Part shown: one piece after another, positions 16,264 through 25,620 of the stretch | How the letters are laid out: the number at the start of each line of letters is the position of its first letter | Position numbering within the stretch: position 1 is the stretch's first letter | Assembly (NCBI RefSeq): GCF_000161455.1 | Contig: NZ_CM000745.1 | Location: forward strand, 4,332,820 to 4,375,644 | Length of the DNA: 42,825 nt | Source of the DNA: Bacillus pseudomycoides DSM 12442 | GTDB lineage: Bacteria > Bacillota > Bacilli > Bacillales > Bacillaceae_G | Direction of reading: 5' to 3' | The notes under the pieces: model-generated | What the model was told of the DNA's origin: nothing | Database searches by the model: none | The model's input: only the letters and a program-made list of their open reading frames with translations | Program-made: the position numbers and the translations under genes

Positions 16264-17268
16264 ATGACTAAAATTGGTATTAATGGATTTGGACGTATCG
16301 GACGTAACGTATTCCGCGCAGCTCTTAACAACCCAGAGGTAGAAGTAGTAGCAATCAACGACTTAACAGACGCTAAAACTTTAGCTCACCTTTTAAAATA
16401 TGACACAGTTCACGGAACTTTAAATGCAGAAGTATCTGCTAACGAAAGCAGCATCGTTGTTAATGGTAAAGAAATTAAAGTTATCGCTGAGCGTGACCCA
16501 GCTCAATTACCATGGAGCGACTACGGAGTAGAAATCGTAGTAGAATCTACTGGACGTTTCACTAAGAAAGCAGACGCTGAAAAACACTTAGGTGGATCAG
16601 TTAAAAAAGTTATCATCTCTGCACCAGCTTCTGACGAAGATATCACTGTTGTTATGGGTGTTAACCACGAACAATACGATGCAGCTAGCCACAACGTAGT
16701 ATCTAACGCTTCTTGTACTACAAACTGCTTAGCTCCATTCGCTAAAGTATTAAACGAAAAATTCGGCGTAAAACGCGGAATGATGACAACAATTCACTCT
16801 TACACTAACGACCAACAAATCTTAGACTTACCACACAAAGATTTACGTCGTGCTCGTGCAGCAGCTGAAAACATGATCCCAACATCTACTGGTGCAGCTA
16901 AAGCTGTAGCATTAGTATTACCAGAACTTAAAGGTAAATTAAACGGTGGCGCAGTACGTGTTCCAACTGCTAACGTTTCTCTTGTTGACTTAGTTGTTGA
17001 ACTTGACAAAGAAGTAACAGTGGAAGAAATCAATGCAGCATTCAAAGCAGCTGCTGAAGGCGAATTAAAAGGTATCCTTGGATACAGCGAAGAGCCATTA
17101 GTATCTATCGACTATAACGGATGCACAAACTCTTCTACAATCGATGCATTATCTACAATGGTAATGGAAGGTAACATGGTTAAAGTACTTTCTTGGTACG
17201 ATAACGAAACTGGTTACTCTAACCGTGTAGTAGACTTAGCTGCATACATGACTTCTAAAGGTCTTTAA
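16264..17268 (+). CDS. gapA: Glyceraldehyde-3-phosphate dehydrogenase (glycolytic, NAD-dependent)
   Basis: Protein of 334 residues. The NAD-binding start INGFGRIGRNVFRAA and the active-site segment SNASCTTNCLAPF with the catalytic cysteine are present, as is the C-terminal SWYDNETGYSNRVVDL. It converts glyceraldehyde-3-phosphate to 1,3-bisphosphoglycerate. Codon use is strongly biased, as expected for a highly expressed gene. The start follows AAGGAGG. Its position after cggR identifies it as the glycolytic GapA, not the gluconeogenic GapB. Confidence 0.98.
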   Translation: MTKIGINGFGRIGRNVFRAALNNPEVEVVAINDLTDAKTLAHLLKYDTVHGTLNAEVSANESSIVVNGKEIKVIAERDPAQLPWSDYGVEIVVESTGRFTKKADAEKHLGGSVKKVIISAPASDEDITVVMGVNHEQYDAASHNVVSNASCTTNCLAPFAKVLNEKFGVKRGMMTTIHSYTNDQQILDLPHKDLRRARAAAENMIPTSTGAAKAVALVLPELKGKLNGGAVRVPTANVSLVDLVVELDKEVTVEEINAAFKAAAEGELKGILGYSEEPLVSIDYNGCTNSSTIDALSTMVMEGNMVKVLSWYDNETGYSNRVVDLAAYMTSKGL

Positions 17269-17300
17269 TTCTTAAGTTTATAAGTTATCAATGACAAAAC

Positions 17301-17340
17301 GAGGGAGAGGGTTTGTTCCCTCTCTCTCTTCTTTCGTTTT
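17301..17340 (+). terminator. Hairpin between gapA and pgk (partial terminator)
   Basis: GAGGGAGAGGG pairs with CCCTCTCTCTC around TTTGTT, followed by a pyrimidine-rich stretch and T4. It probably lets part of the transcripts continue into pgk, so gapA is expressed above the distal genes. Confidence 0.65.
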
Positions 17341-17404
17341 AGAAGCAAATGTGATAAGCTTTTGAATGGGTTTTGTCAATCCTAACTAGTCGGAGGGAAA
17401 TCCA

Positions 17405-18589
17405 ATGAACAAAAAATCAATTCGTGACGTAGATTTAAAAGGTAAACGAGTATTTTGCCGCGTTGACTTCAACGTACCTATGAAAGATGGCAAAGTTACA
17501 GACGAGACTCGTATTCGTGCAGCTCTTCCTACAATTCAATATTTAGTAGAGCAAGGTGCGAAAGTTATTTTAGCAAGTCACTTAGGTCGTCCAAAAGGCC
17601 AAGTAGTAGAAGAAATGCGTCTTACTCCAGTAGCTGCACGTTTAGGTGAGCTTCTTGGTAAAGATGTGAAAAAAGCGGACGAAGCATTCGGACCAGCTGT
17701 ACAAGAAATGGTTGCAGCAATGAACGAAGGCGACGTATTAGTTCTTGAAAACGTACGTTTCTATGCGGGCGAAGAAAAGAACGATGCAGAACTTGCGAAA
17801 GAATTTGCAGCTCTTGCTGATCTTTTCGTTAACGATGCATTCGGTGCAGCTCACCGTGCTCATGCTTCTACTGCAGGTATTGCAGACTACCTACCAGCAG
17901 TATCTGGTTTCCTAATGGAAAAAGAGTTAGAAGTATTAGGTAAAGCACTTTCTAACCCAGAACGCCCATTTACAGCAATCATCGGTGGTGCGAAAGTAAA
18001 AGATAAAATCGGTGTAATTCGTCATCTATTAGACAAAGTAGATAACCTAATTATCGGTGGTGGCCTTGCTTACACATTCGTAAAAGCATTAGGACATGAA
18101 ATCGGACAATCTCTATGTGAAAATGACAAAATTGACTTAGCAAAAGAGTTTATGGAACTTGCAAAAGAAAAGGGCGTAAACTTCTATATGCCAGTTGATG
18201 TTGTAATTACAGAAGAGTTCTCTGAAACTGCAACAACAAAAGTTGTAGGTATCGATGCAATTCCTGAAACTTGGGAAGGCGTGGATATCGGACCGAAAAC
18301 AAGTGAAATTTATGCTGATGTAATTAAAAACTCTAAGCTTGTTGTATGGAACGGACCAATGGGTGTATTTGAAATGACTCCATTTGCAGAAGGTACAAAA
18401 GCAGTAGGACAAGCATTAGCAGATGCAGAAGGTACATACTCTGTTATCGGCGGTGGTGACTCTGCAGCAGCTGTTGAAAAATTCGGTATGGCTGACAAAA
18501 TGAGCCACATTTCTACTGGCGGCGGTGCGTCATTAGAATTTATGGAAGGTAAAGAACTTCCAGGTGTAGTTTGTCTTAACGACAAATAA
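17405..18589 (+). CDS. pgk: Phosphoglycerate kinase
   Basis: Protein of 394 residues, normal length. It has the N-terminal substrate-binding RVDFNVPM and SHLGRPKG, the hinge region and the C-terminal ATP-binding GGGDSAAAVEKFG and STGGGASLEFMEG. It transfers phosphate from 1,3-bisphosphoglycerate to ADP in the cytoplasm. The start follows CGGAGGG. It lies in the glycolysis operon, 32 bases before tpiA. Confidence 0.98.
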   Translation: MNKKSIRDVDLKGKRVFCRVDFNVPMKDGKVTDETRIRAALPTIQYLVEQGAKVILASHLGRPKGQVVEEMRLTPVAARLGELLGKDVKKADEAFGPAVQEMVAAMNEGDVLVLENVRFYAGEEKNDAELAKEFAALADLFVNDAFGAAHRAHASTAGIADYLPAVSGFLMEKELEVLGKALSNPERPFTAIIGGAKVKDKIGVIRHLLDKVDNLIIGGGLAYTFVKALGHEIGQSLCENDKIDLAKEFMELAKEKGVNFYMPVDVVITEEFSETATTKVVGIDAIPETWEGVDIGPKTSEIYADVIKNSKLVVWNGPMGVFEMTPFAEGTKAVGQALADAEGTYSVIGGGDSAAAVEKFGMADKMSHISTGGGASLEFMEGKELPGVVCLNDK

Positions 18590-18621
18590 GTAGCAGCCAA
18601 AGAAAAAGGACGGTGCAAAGC

Positions 18622-19377
18622 ATGCGTAAACCAATTATCGCAGGTAACTGGAAAATGAATAAAACTTTATCTGAAGCAGTTAGCTTCGTAGAGGAAGTAA
18701 AAGGTCAAATCCCAGCAGCTTCAGCTGTTGATGCAGTAGTTTGCTCTCCAGCTCTTTTCTTAGAGCGCTTAGTAGCGGCAACTGAAGGAACGGACTTAAA
18801 AGTAGGTGCACAAAACATGCACTTCGAAAAAAATGGTGCATTCACTGGCGAAATTAGCCCAGTAGCACTTAGCGACTTAAAAGTGAGCTACGTAGTACTT
18901 GGCCACTCTGAGCGTCGTGAAATGTTTGCTGAAACAGACGAAACAGTAAACAAAAAGACTCTTGCAGCATTTGAACATGGTTTAACACCAATCGTTTGCT
19001 GTGGTGAAACTTTAGAAGAGCGCGAAAGCGGAAAAACATTTGATCTAGTAGCAGGTCAAGTGACAAAAGCACTTGCAGGTTTAACAGAAGAGCAAGTGAA
19101 AGCTACTGTTATCGCATATGAGCCAATTTGGGCGATCGGTACAGGCAAATCTTCTTCTTCTGCAGATGCAAACGAAGTATGTGCGCACATCCGTAAAGTT
19201 GTTGCAGAAGCTGTTTCTCCAGCAGCTGCAGAAGCTGTTCGTATTCAATACGGCGGTAGCGTAAAACCAGAAAACATTAAAGAATACATGGCACAATCTG
19301 ACATCGACGGCGCTTTAGTTGGCGGTGCTAGCTTAGAGCCTGCTTCCTTCTTAGGTCTTCTGGGGGCGGTAAAATGA
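18622..19377 (+). CDS. tpiA: Triosephosphate isomerase
   Basis: TIM barrel of 251 residues. It starts RKPIIAGNWKMNKT with the active-site lysine and carries the catalytic His in VVLGHSERR, the catalytic Glu in VIAYEPIWAIGTGKS and the phosphate loop YGGSVKPEN. It interconverts dihydroxyacetone phosphate and glyceraldehyde-3-phosphate. ATG 18622 gives the standard length. Its stop overlaps the gpmI start by 4 bases. Confidence 0.98.
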   Translation: MRKPIIAGNWKMNKTLSEAVSFVEEVKGQIPAASAVDAVVCSPALFLERLVAATEGTDLKVGAQNMHFEKNGAFTGEISPVALSDLKVSYVVLGHSERREMFAETDETVNKKTLAAFEHGLTPIVCCGETLEERESGKTFDLVAGQVTKALAGLTEEQVKATVIAYEPIWAIGTGKSSSSADANEVCAHIRKVVAEAVSPAAAEAVRIQYGGSVKPENIKEYMAQSDIDGALVGGASLEPASFLGLLGAVK

Positions 19378-20903
19378 GAAAGCCAACAGCTTTAATCATT
19401 CTTGACGGTTTCGGACTACGTGAAGAAACTTACGGGAATGCTGTAGCACAAGCTAAGAAACCTAATTTTGATGGTTACTGGAACAAGTTCCCTCACACAA
19501 CGCTTACAGCATGTGGCGAGGCAGTGGGTCTTCCAGAAGGTCAAATGGGTAACTCTGAGGTTGGTCACTTAAATATCGGTGCTGGCCGCGTAGTATATCA
19601 AAGCTTAACACGTGTGAACGTTGCAATTCGTGAAGGTGAGTTCGATAAGAACGAAACATTCCAAAATGCAATTAAAAGCGTAAAAGAAAAAGGTACAGCT
19701 CTTCATTTATTCGGTTTACTTTCTGATGGTGGTGTGCACAGTCACATGAACCATATGTTTGCTCTTCTTCGCTTAGCAGCAAAAGAAGGCGTGGAGAAAG
19801 TATACATCCATGCATTCTTAGATGGCCGCGATGTTGGACCACAAACAGCAAAAGGTTATATCGATGCAACAAATGAAGTAATTAAAGAAACAGGAGTAGG
19901 TCAATTCGCAACAATCTCTGGTCGTTATTACTCCATGGACCGTGACAAGCGTTGGGATCGCGTTGAAAAATGTTACCGTGCTATGGTGAATGGCGAAGGA
20001 CCTACTTATAAATCAGCACATGAATGCGTAGAGGACTCTTATGCAAATGGTATCTATGATGAATTCGTATTGCCATCTGTAATTGTTAATGAAGATGAAA
20101 CGCCAGTTGCAACAATCAATGATGATGATGCAGTTATCTTCTATAACTTCCGTCCAGACCGCGCAATTCAAATTGCACGTGTATTTACAAATGAAGACTT
20201 CCGTGAGTTCGATCGTGGTGAAAAAGTACCTCACATTCCAGAATTCGTTTGTATGACACACTTTAGTGAAACAGTAGATGGTTACGTGGCATTCAAGCCA
20301 ATGAACCTTGATAACACATTAGGTGAAGTTGTTGCGCAAGCGGGATTAAAACAACTTCGCATCGCGGAAACTGAAAAGTATCCGCACGTTACATTCTTCT
20401 TTAGCGGTGGTCGTGAGGCTGAATTCCCAGGAGAAGAGCGTATCTTAATTAACTCACCTAAGGTTGCAACTTATGACTTGAAACCTGAAATGAGCATTTA
20501 CGAAGTAACCGACGCTTTAGTAAATGAAATCGAAAATGATAAACATGATGTTATCATTCTTAACTTTGCAAACTGTGATATGGTTGGCCATTCTGGGATG
20601 ATGGAACCAACAATTAAAGCAGTAGAAGCAACTGACGAATGTTTAGGAAAAGTTGTAGAAGCGATTCTTGCAAAAGATGGTGTAGCACTTATTACTGCTG
20701 ACCATGGTAATGCTGATCAAGAGTTAACTCCTGACGGTGGGCCAATGACAGCTCATACAACGAACCCGGTTCCTTTCATCGTTACGAAAAATGATGTTGA
20801 ATTACGTGAAGATGGCATCTTAGGAGATATCGCTCCAACAATGCTTACACTTCTAAATGTTGAACAACCGAAAGAAATGACAGGTAAAACAATTATTAAA
20901 TAA
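19374..20903 (+). CDS. gpmI: 2,3-bisphosphoglycerate-independent phosphoglycerate mutase
   Basis: Protein of 509 residues of the alkaline-phosphatase superfamily, needing two Mn ions. Metal-binding and catalytic segments are visible: LIILDGFGLRE at the N-terminus, GNSEVGHLNIGAGR with the nucleophilic serine, FRPDRAIQI, and the C-terminal ADHGNADQEL. It converts 3- to 2-phosphoglycerate. In Bacillus this Mn- and pH-dependent enzyme is silenced in the forespore, so 3-phosphoglycerate accumulates in spores. Confidence 0.97.
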   Translation: MRKPTALIILDGFGLREETYGNAVAQAKKPNFDGYWNKFPHTTLTACGEAVGLPEGQMGNSEVGHLNIGAGRVVYQSLTRVNVAIREGEFDKNETFQNAIKSVKEKGTALHLFGLLSDGGVHSHMNHMFALLRLAAKEGVEKVYIHAFLDGRDVGPQTAKGYIDATNEVIKETGVGQFATISGRYYSMDRDKRWDRVEKCYRAMVNGEGPTYKSAHECVEDSYANGIYDEFVLPSVIVNEDETPVATINDDDAVIFYNFRPDRAIQIARVFTNEDFREFDRGEKVPHIPEFVCMTHFSETVDGYVAFKPMNLDNTLGEVVAQAGLKQLRIAETEKYPHVTFFFSGGREAEFPGEERILINSPKVATYDLKPEMSIYEVTDALVNEIENDKHDVIILNFANCDMVGHSGMMEPTIKAVEATDECLGKVVEAILAKDGVALITADHGNADQELTPDGGPMTAHTTNPVPFIVTKNDVELREDGILGDIAPTMLTLLNVEQPKEMTGKTIIK

Positions 20904-20936
20904 TTAAATTGCACATATAAAAGGAGAGAAAATATT

Positions 20937-22229
20937 ATGTCAACAATTATTGATGTTTATGCTCGCGAAGTCCTAGACTCTCGTGGTAACCCAACTGTAG
21001 AAGTAGAAGTTTACACAGAAAGTGGCGCATTCGGACGCGCTATCGTACCAAGTGGTGCATCTACTGGTGAGCACGAAGCAGTAGAATTACGTGACGGTGA
21101 CAAATCTCGTTACCTTGGTAAAGGTGTTGTTAACGCAGTAAACAACGTTAACGAAATTATCGCTCCAGAAATCGTTGGTTTCGACGTAACTGATCAAGCT
21201 GGTATCGACAACGCTATGATCGAATTAGATGGCACTCCAAACAAAGGTAAATTAGGCGCTAACGCTATCCTTGGTGTATCTATGGCAGTAGCTCACGCAG
21301 CAGCTGACTTTGTAGGTCTTCCATTATACCGTTACCTTGGTGGATTCAATGCAAAACAATTACCAACTCCAATGATGAACATCATCAACGGTGGTTCTCA
21401 CGCTGATAACAACGTTGACTTCCAAGAGTTCATGATCTTACCAGTTGGTGCTCCAACATTCAAAGAATCAATCCGTATGGGTGCTGAAGTATTCCATGCA
21501 TTAAAAGCTGTATTACATGACAAAGGTCTTAACACTGCAGTAGGTGACGAAGGTGGATTCGCTCCAAACCTTGGTTCTAACCGTGAAGCATTAGAAGTAA
21601 TCATCGAAGCTATCGAAAAAGCTGGTTACAAAGCTGGCGAAAACGTATTCTTAGGAATGGACGTTGCTTCTTCTGAGTTCTACAACAAAGAAACTGGTAA
21701 ATACGATCTTACAGGCGAAGGCCGCAGCATGACTTCTGCAGAAATGGTTGATTTCTACGAAGGTCTTTGCAACGACTTCCCAATCATCTCTATCGAAGAT
21801 GGTTTAGACGAAAACGACTGGGATGGCCACAAATTATTAACTGACCGTCTTGGCAAAAAAGTTCAATTAGTTGGTGACGATTTATTCGTAACGAACACTC
21901 AAAAACTTGCTGAAGGTATCGAAAAAGGTATCTCTAACTCAATCTTAATTAAAGTTAACCAAATCGGTACTTTAACTGAGACTTTCGAAGCAATCGAAAT
22001 GGCTAAACGTGCTGGTTACACAGCAGTTGTATCTCACCGTTCTGGTGAAACTGAAGATGCTACAATCGCTGACATCGCAGTTGCAACGAATGCTGGCCAA
22101 ATCAAAACTGGTTCTATGAGCCGTACTGACCGTATTGCTAAGTACAACCAATTATTACGCATCGAAGACGAACTAGGTGAAATCGCTGTTTACGATGGTT
22201 TAAAATCTTTCTATAACTTAAAAAAATAA
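20937..22229 (+). CDS. eno: Enolase
   Basis: Protein of 430 residues. The N-terminal AREVLDSRGNPTVEVEV, the loop VPSGASTGEHEAVELRD, Mg ligands in the ISIEDGLDEND region and VGDDLFVTN, and the catalytic KVNQIGTLTET followed by VVSHRSGETED are all present. It converts 2-phosphoglycerate to phosphoenolpyruvate and is also part of the Bacillus RNA degradosome-like network. Strong codon bias and an AAAAGGAGAG site suggest high expression. It is the last gene of the glycolysis operon. Confidence 0.98.
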   Translation: MSTIIDVYAREVLDSRGNPTVEVEVYTESGAFGRAIVPSGASTGEHEAVELRDGDKSRYLGKGVVNAVNNVNEIIAPEIVGFDVTDQAGIDNAMIELDGTPNKGKLGANAILGVSMAVAHAAADFVGLPLYRYLGGFNAKQLPTPMMNIINGGSHADNNVDFQEFMILPVGAPTFKESIRMGAEVFHALKAVLHDKGLNTAVGDEGGFAPNLGSNREALEVIIEAIEKAGYKAGENVFLGMDVASSEFYNKETGKYDLTGEGRSMTSAEMVDFYEGLCNDFPIISIEDGLDENDWDGHKLLTDRLGKKVQLVGDDLFVTNTQKLAEGIEKGISNSILIKVNQIGTLTETFEAIEMAKRAGYTAVVSHRSGETEDATIADIAVATNAGQIKTGSMSRTDRIAKYNQLLRIEDELGEIAVYDGLKSFYNLKK

Positions 22230-22265
22230 TTTAAATGTAGTTTTTAATTGTTTAAATTAAGTGAT

Positions 22266-22300
22266 AAAAAACCTCCTATTTATGATAGGAGGTTTTTTTA
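22266..22300 (+). terminator. Terminator of the glycolysis operon
   Basis: AAAAAACCTCCTAT pairs with ATAGGAGGTTTTTT around a short loop, 37 bases after the eno stop. It is a textbook intrinsic terminator. Confidence 0.93.
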
Positions 22301-22400
22301 TATGTTTGTAATGCATGTGAGTTAACATCAATAAAACAATTTAATATAATGAACCTGTGATATAAATAGAAAATGTTTAATCAAGAGAGGAAATGGGGTA

Positions 22401-22955
22401 ATGAGAATGGTTAAACTGACTACAGCGATAGATAATGAGGAATCTAATGAAATTACAGAATGGTTAGAAAAATACATCTTTCCAATTGATTTTCTGGAAG
22501 ACTGCTACTTTGATGTAAACACCATTTTATATTCAGTCAATTTAGCCAAACATCATACAATAGTATGTTCAATTGTTCATAATTCCGAACCCGCCACTTT
22601 TTCTCCAGAAGAGCTAAACGCAGCTATATTAGAAGGGTGTAGAAAAACAGGACTAAATGAAGGGTGTTACTATTTTAACGTTAATGTTCATGATAATATT
22701 GCAAGGGTAGTAGAGAGTATTGGATCATATAGCTTAAAGAGAGCAGAAAAGAACTATGCGCTATTCCCATTGTATTACCTATTAACAGAAAACAGAGCAG
22801 TTGAAGGTGGCACAAGTTATACGGGGCTTATTGGAAGAAATAAAGATTGGATGCTAACAATTGAATTTGCAACGAAGATAAATTTCATAGTACATGGGAG
22901 TAAAGAATTTTGTGATGTAGTATATCAGGCATTATATAAAAAGGACACTAGGTAA
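22401..22955 (+). CDS. Hypothetical protein, not recognised
   Basis: Protein of 184 residues that I do not recognise. It is soluble, without signal peptide or membrane segment, acidic in the first third (DNEESNEITEWLEKY) and mixed alpha/beta in composition; the second half holds YALFPLYYLL and FIVHGSKEFCDVVYQ. The gene has its own upstream space, a GAGAGG-like ribosome site and its own terminator, so it is a single-gene unit. Base composition is more AT-rich than the glycolysis genes and codon bias is weak. It may be an orphan of an immunity or regulatory family, but nothing in the sequence proves that. Confidence 0.7.
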   Translation: MRMVKLTTAIDNEESNEITEWLEKYIFPIDFLEDCYFDVNTILYSVNLAKHHTIVCSIVHNSEPATFSPEELNAAILEGCRKTGLNEGCYYFNVNVHDNIARVVESIGSYSLKRAEKNYALFPLYYLLTENRAVEGGTSYTGLIGRNKDWMLTIEFATKINFIVHGSKEFCDVVYQALYKKDTR

Positions 22956-22975
22956 CGTATTAGTGTTCTTTTTAT
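22940..22975 (+). terminator. Terminator of the hypothetical gene
   Basis: AAGGACACTA pairs with TAGTGTTCTT (one G-U pair) and runs into T5. The left arm contains the last codons of the gene. Confidence 0.8.
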
Positions 22976-23271
22976 GTTTTTTAGGACAAATTTTTAGGGA
23001 TATTGTGAACTTGATTCATATATTTAAAGAAATCTATATGAGGATATTTCTTTTTTAAAATAGTAAATCCTAAAAATCAGAAAATATAAACTTTTCATTT
23101 TAGGTCAATGTTTTTGACGTAAATTTCGCTCGGAAACCCAGTCATACCAAGGGTGTAAGCGTATAACATATGTCATTTTTGTTGTCAAGTTGATAAATTG
23201 CAGCTTTTTACAATTTATACTATGATAAGAATAGAAAACAGAAGATCGTATAAACATGAGGGATGATGAAC
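22976..23271 (+). promoter_or_regulatory. Leader and promoter region of the cidAB-like operon
   Basis: About 300 bases without a gene. A TATGAT -10 at 23221-23226 has TTGCAG 17 bases upstream, a plausible weak promoter. Further 5', 23127-23161 can fold (CGCT with AGCG outside, ACCC with GGGT inside), and AAAGAAAT/ATTTCTTT near 23026-23054 forms another stem. These lie upstream of the promoter, so they would be transcribed only from a more distal start. Confidence 0.4.
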
Positions 23272-23640
23272 ATGAAGTTTACTAAGATTATTGTCCAAGT
23301 TGTAGCTCTTTACGTGTTTTACATGATTGGAACATGGGTGCAAGAAATGTTGAATATTCCAATTCCAGGTAGTTTGATTGGCTTATTTTTGTTGCTTATT
23401 TTACTTAGCATGAAGGTTCTTCCTGTGAAATGGTTTGATTTAGGAGCAGAAACACTTGTTGCTATTATGCCGTTTTTATTGATTCCGCCAACGATTGGCT
23501 TAATGAATTACGGTGCTTTTTTTATGAGTAAAGGAATTTCTCTTTTCATTACAATTGTAGCGAGTACATTTTTAATTATTATTGTCGCAGGACATACAGG
23601 ACAATATCTTGCGAATAGAAAGGAAAAAGAATCGCGATGA
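23272..23640 (+). CDS. cidA: CidA/LrgA-family holin-like protein
   Basis: Small membrane protein of 122 residues with four predicted segments. The family signature IPIPGSLIGLFLLLILL comes after the first segment, followed by PFLLIPPTIGLMNY. CidA/LrgA proteins work with CidB/LrgB; in Bacillus some pairs export or import pyruvate, others are linked to autolysis. ATG 23272 is preceded by GAGGG at 9 bases; upstream in-frame ATGs at 23263 and 23266 overlap that site. It overlaps cidB by 4 bases. The CidA-versus-LrgA naming is by similarity of length and motifs only. Confidence 0.82.
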   Translation: MKFTKIIVQVVALYVFYMIGTWVQEMLNIPIPGSLIGLFLLLILLSMKVLPVKWFDLGAETLVAIMPFLLIPPTIGLMNYGAFFMSKGISLFITIVASTFLIIIVAGHTGQYLANRKEKESR

Positions 23641-24329
23641 GCCAAATATTAATCGGAATTGGTTGGGTTATTCTTACATTGTTATTATATCAATTATCTA
23701 AAAAGATTTATAAAGTATTGCCAACACCATTTACCATTCCAATGCTTGTAGCAACAGCATTAATGATTGTCTTATTACTTGTGCTGGATATACCATATCA
23801 ACAATACATGCAGAGTGGTGGTGGCTGGATTTCAAAACTGCTTGGTCCAGGGGTGGTAGCATTTGCTATTCCATTATATAAACAGCGTCATGTGTTGCAA
23901 AAATATATTGTACCGATTGCGGGTGGTGTATTAGTCGGAACAACAGTTGCGATTGCAAGTGACTTAGTGATTGCAACGCTTATGGGAACAGATAAAAGCT
24001 TAATTTTATCTTCTTTACCAAAATCCGTAACAATGCCAGTTGCAATGAGTGTATCTGAGCAGGTTGGCGGCGTTCCATCTTTAACAGCAGCATTCGTTGT
24101 TGTTGCAGGGATTACAGGAACAATTACAGGTCCGCTTTTATTGAAATGGAGCCGCGTTACAAACTCTGTTGGTAAAGGGATTGGTTTTGGATGTGCATCA
24201 CATATTATGGGTGTGATGAGAGCGATGAAAAACAATGAACATGAAGGTGTTATTGGATCGGTAACAATGACATTGACGGCTATTTTAACTTGTCTGCTTG
24301 GACCGCTATTTGCAACCATGTTTATGTAA
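23637..24329 (+). CDS. cidB: CidB/LrgB-family membrane protein
   Basis: Protein of 230 residues, highly hydrophobic, with about seven membrane segments. LrgB-family motifs are visible: GPGVVAFAIPLYKQR, SLPKSVTMPVAMSVSEQ, GVPSLTAAFVVVAGITG and GFGCASHIMGVMRAM. It is the partner of the CidA-like protein, and their overlapping stop and start codons support one operon. Export of a small metabolite or control of murein hydrolase activity is the family role; the exact one is not visible here. Confidence 0.85.
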   Translation: MSQILIGIGWVILTLLLYQLSKKIYKVLPTPFTIPMLVATALMIVLLLVLDIPYQQYMQSGGGWISKLLGPGVVAFAIPLYKQRHVLQKYIVPIAGGVLVGTTVAIASDLVIATLMGTDKSLILSSLPKSVTMPVAMSVSEQVGGVPSLTAAFVVVAGITGTITGPLLLKWSRVTNSVGKGIGFGCASHIMGVMRAMKNNEHEGVIGSVTMTLTAILTCLLGPLFATMFM

Positions 24330-24333
24330 TAGA

Positions 24334-24374
24334 TGAAAGCGAGAGCAATAGGAACAGCTCTCGCTTTTCTGTTG
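24334..24374 (+). terminator. Terminator of cidAB
   Basis: AAAGCGAGAGC pairs with GCTCTCGCTTT and is followed by a short T run, 7 bases after the cidB stop. Confidence 0.85.
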
Positions 24375-24423
24375 GATTTGTGCTACAGTTAAATTAACTG
24401 AATCTTTGTAGGAGGTACGCCAG

Positions 24424-24657
24424 GTGCATACGTTATTATCAGTTTTACTTATTATTGTATCGATTTTAATGATTGTTATGGTACTTATGCAGTCTAGTAA
24501 TAGTTCAGGCCTTTCAGGTGCTATTTCAGGCGGTGCAGAGCAATTATTTGGTAAGCAAAAAGCACGCGGAATTGAAGCCGTATTAAACCGTATTACAGTT
24601 GTTTTAGCTGTACTATTCTTTGCACTAACAATTGGAGTTACGTACTTAAGCATATAA
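24424..24657 (+). CDS. secG: Preprotein translocase subunit SecG
   Basis: Protein of 77 residues with two membrane segments (LLSVLLIIVSILMIVMVLMQ and the C-terminal VVLAVLFFALTIGV). They are separated by the conserved cytoplasmic loop SSNSSGLSGAISGGAEQLFG. SecG is the accessory subunit of the SecYEG channel. The start is GTG 24424 with a strong AGGAGGT. Its position ahead of est, rnr, smpB and ssrA is the standard Bacillus order. Confidence 0.95.
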   Translation: MHTLLSVLLIIVSILMIVMVLMQSSNSSGLSGAISGGAEQLFGKQKARGIEAVLNRITVVLAVLFFALTIGVTYLSI

Positions 24658-24685
24658 GTAAAGGTCTTGCTTTTTGACAGATATG

Positions 24686-24735
24686 AAAAAAGAAGAAGCG
24701 TTAGCGGATTCGCGCTAATGGTTCTTCTTTTTTTG
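24686..24735 (+). terminator. Terminator of secG
   Basis: AAAAAAGAAGAA pairs with TTCTTCTTTTTT, with an inner stem TTAGCG/CGCTAA, followed by T7. The spacer from here to est holds only the est promoter region. Confidence 0.85.
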
Positions 24736-24853
24736 TCTCATTTGTATTTCATTATTCGCAAAAAGTTTCTAATTAGATTATGGAAATGGAACTATGGTAA
24801 ACTAGGGATAGAAACAATAAGACTAGATTATAGAAGAGAAAGAGGAGAAGAAG

Positions 24854-25597
24854 ATGATGAAATTAGCATCTCCGAAACCATTTACATTTGAAGGTGGAGA
24901 CCGTGCTGTTTTATTACTACATGGATTCACGGGAAATTCAGCTGATGTACGTATGCTCGGGCGTTTTTTAGAGAAAAAAGGCTATACTTGCCACGCCCCA
25001 ATTTATAAAGGTCATGGTGTACCGCCAGAACAACTTGTTCGTACAGGTCCTGAAGACTGGTGGAAAGATGCTATGGCTGCATATCAACATTTGAAGGATC
25101 AAGGATATGAGAAGATTGCGGCTGTTGGACTATCACTGGGCGGTGTATTCTCGTTAAAACTTGCTTATACATTACCGATTTTAGGTGTTGTACCAATGTG
25201 TGCGCCAATGTACATTAAGAGCGAAGAAATTATGTACCAAGGTATATTGGCATACGCACGTGAATATAAAAAACGTGAGCAGAAATCACCAGAGCAAATT
25301 GCAGAAGAAATGATGGAATTTAAAAAGACACCAATGAATACATTAAAAGCATTACAAGATTTAATTCGTGACGTACGCAATAATGTTGATATGATTTATG
25401 CTCCAACATTTGTTGTACAAGCACGCCATGATGAAATGATTAATACAGACAGTGCAAACATTATCTATAATGGTGTAGAGTCCACGTTAAAAGAAATTAA
25501 GTGGTATGAAGATTCTACGCATGTTATTACGCTTGATAAACAACGTGATGAGCTACACGAGGATGTATATAACTTCTTGGAGCAACTAGATTGGTAA
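24854..25597 (+). CDS. est: Est30-type carboxylesterase
   Basis: Alpha/beta-hydrolase of 247 residues, the same length as Geobacillus Est30. The oxyanion region LLLHGFTGNSADVRML, the nucleophile elbow GLSLGG with Ser94, the acid in ARHDEMI (about Asp193) and the catalytic His in STHVITLD (about His223) are present. It cleaves short-chain carboxylic esters or monoacylglycerols in the cytoplasm; the natural substrate is unknown. The start follows GAGGAG. The downstream terminator overlaps its stop. Confidence 0.93.
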   Translation: MMKLASPKPFTFEGGDRAVLLLHGFTGNSADVRMLGRFLEKKGYTCHAPIYKGHGVPPEQLVRTGPEDWWKDAMAAYQHLKDQGYEKIAAVGLSLGGVFSLKLAYTLPILGVVPMCAPMYIKSEEIMYQGILAYAREYKKREQKSPEQIAEEMMEFKKTPMNTLKALQDLIRDVRNNVDMIYAPTFVVQARHDEMINTDSANIIYNGVESTLKEIKWYEDSTHVITLDKQRDELHEDVYNFLEQLDW

Positions 25598-25620
25598 GAT
25601 CTAGTTGCCTCTTTTTTTCA
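25578..25620 (+). terminator. Terminator of est
   Basis: GCAACTAGAT pairs with ATCTAGTTGC and is followed by CCTC and T7. The left arm is coding sequence of est. Confidence 0.85.

Noticed and set aside
24667..24891. Open frame of 74 codons between secG and est
   Set aside because: It covers the secG terminator hairpin and the est ribosome site; composition is not protein-like.
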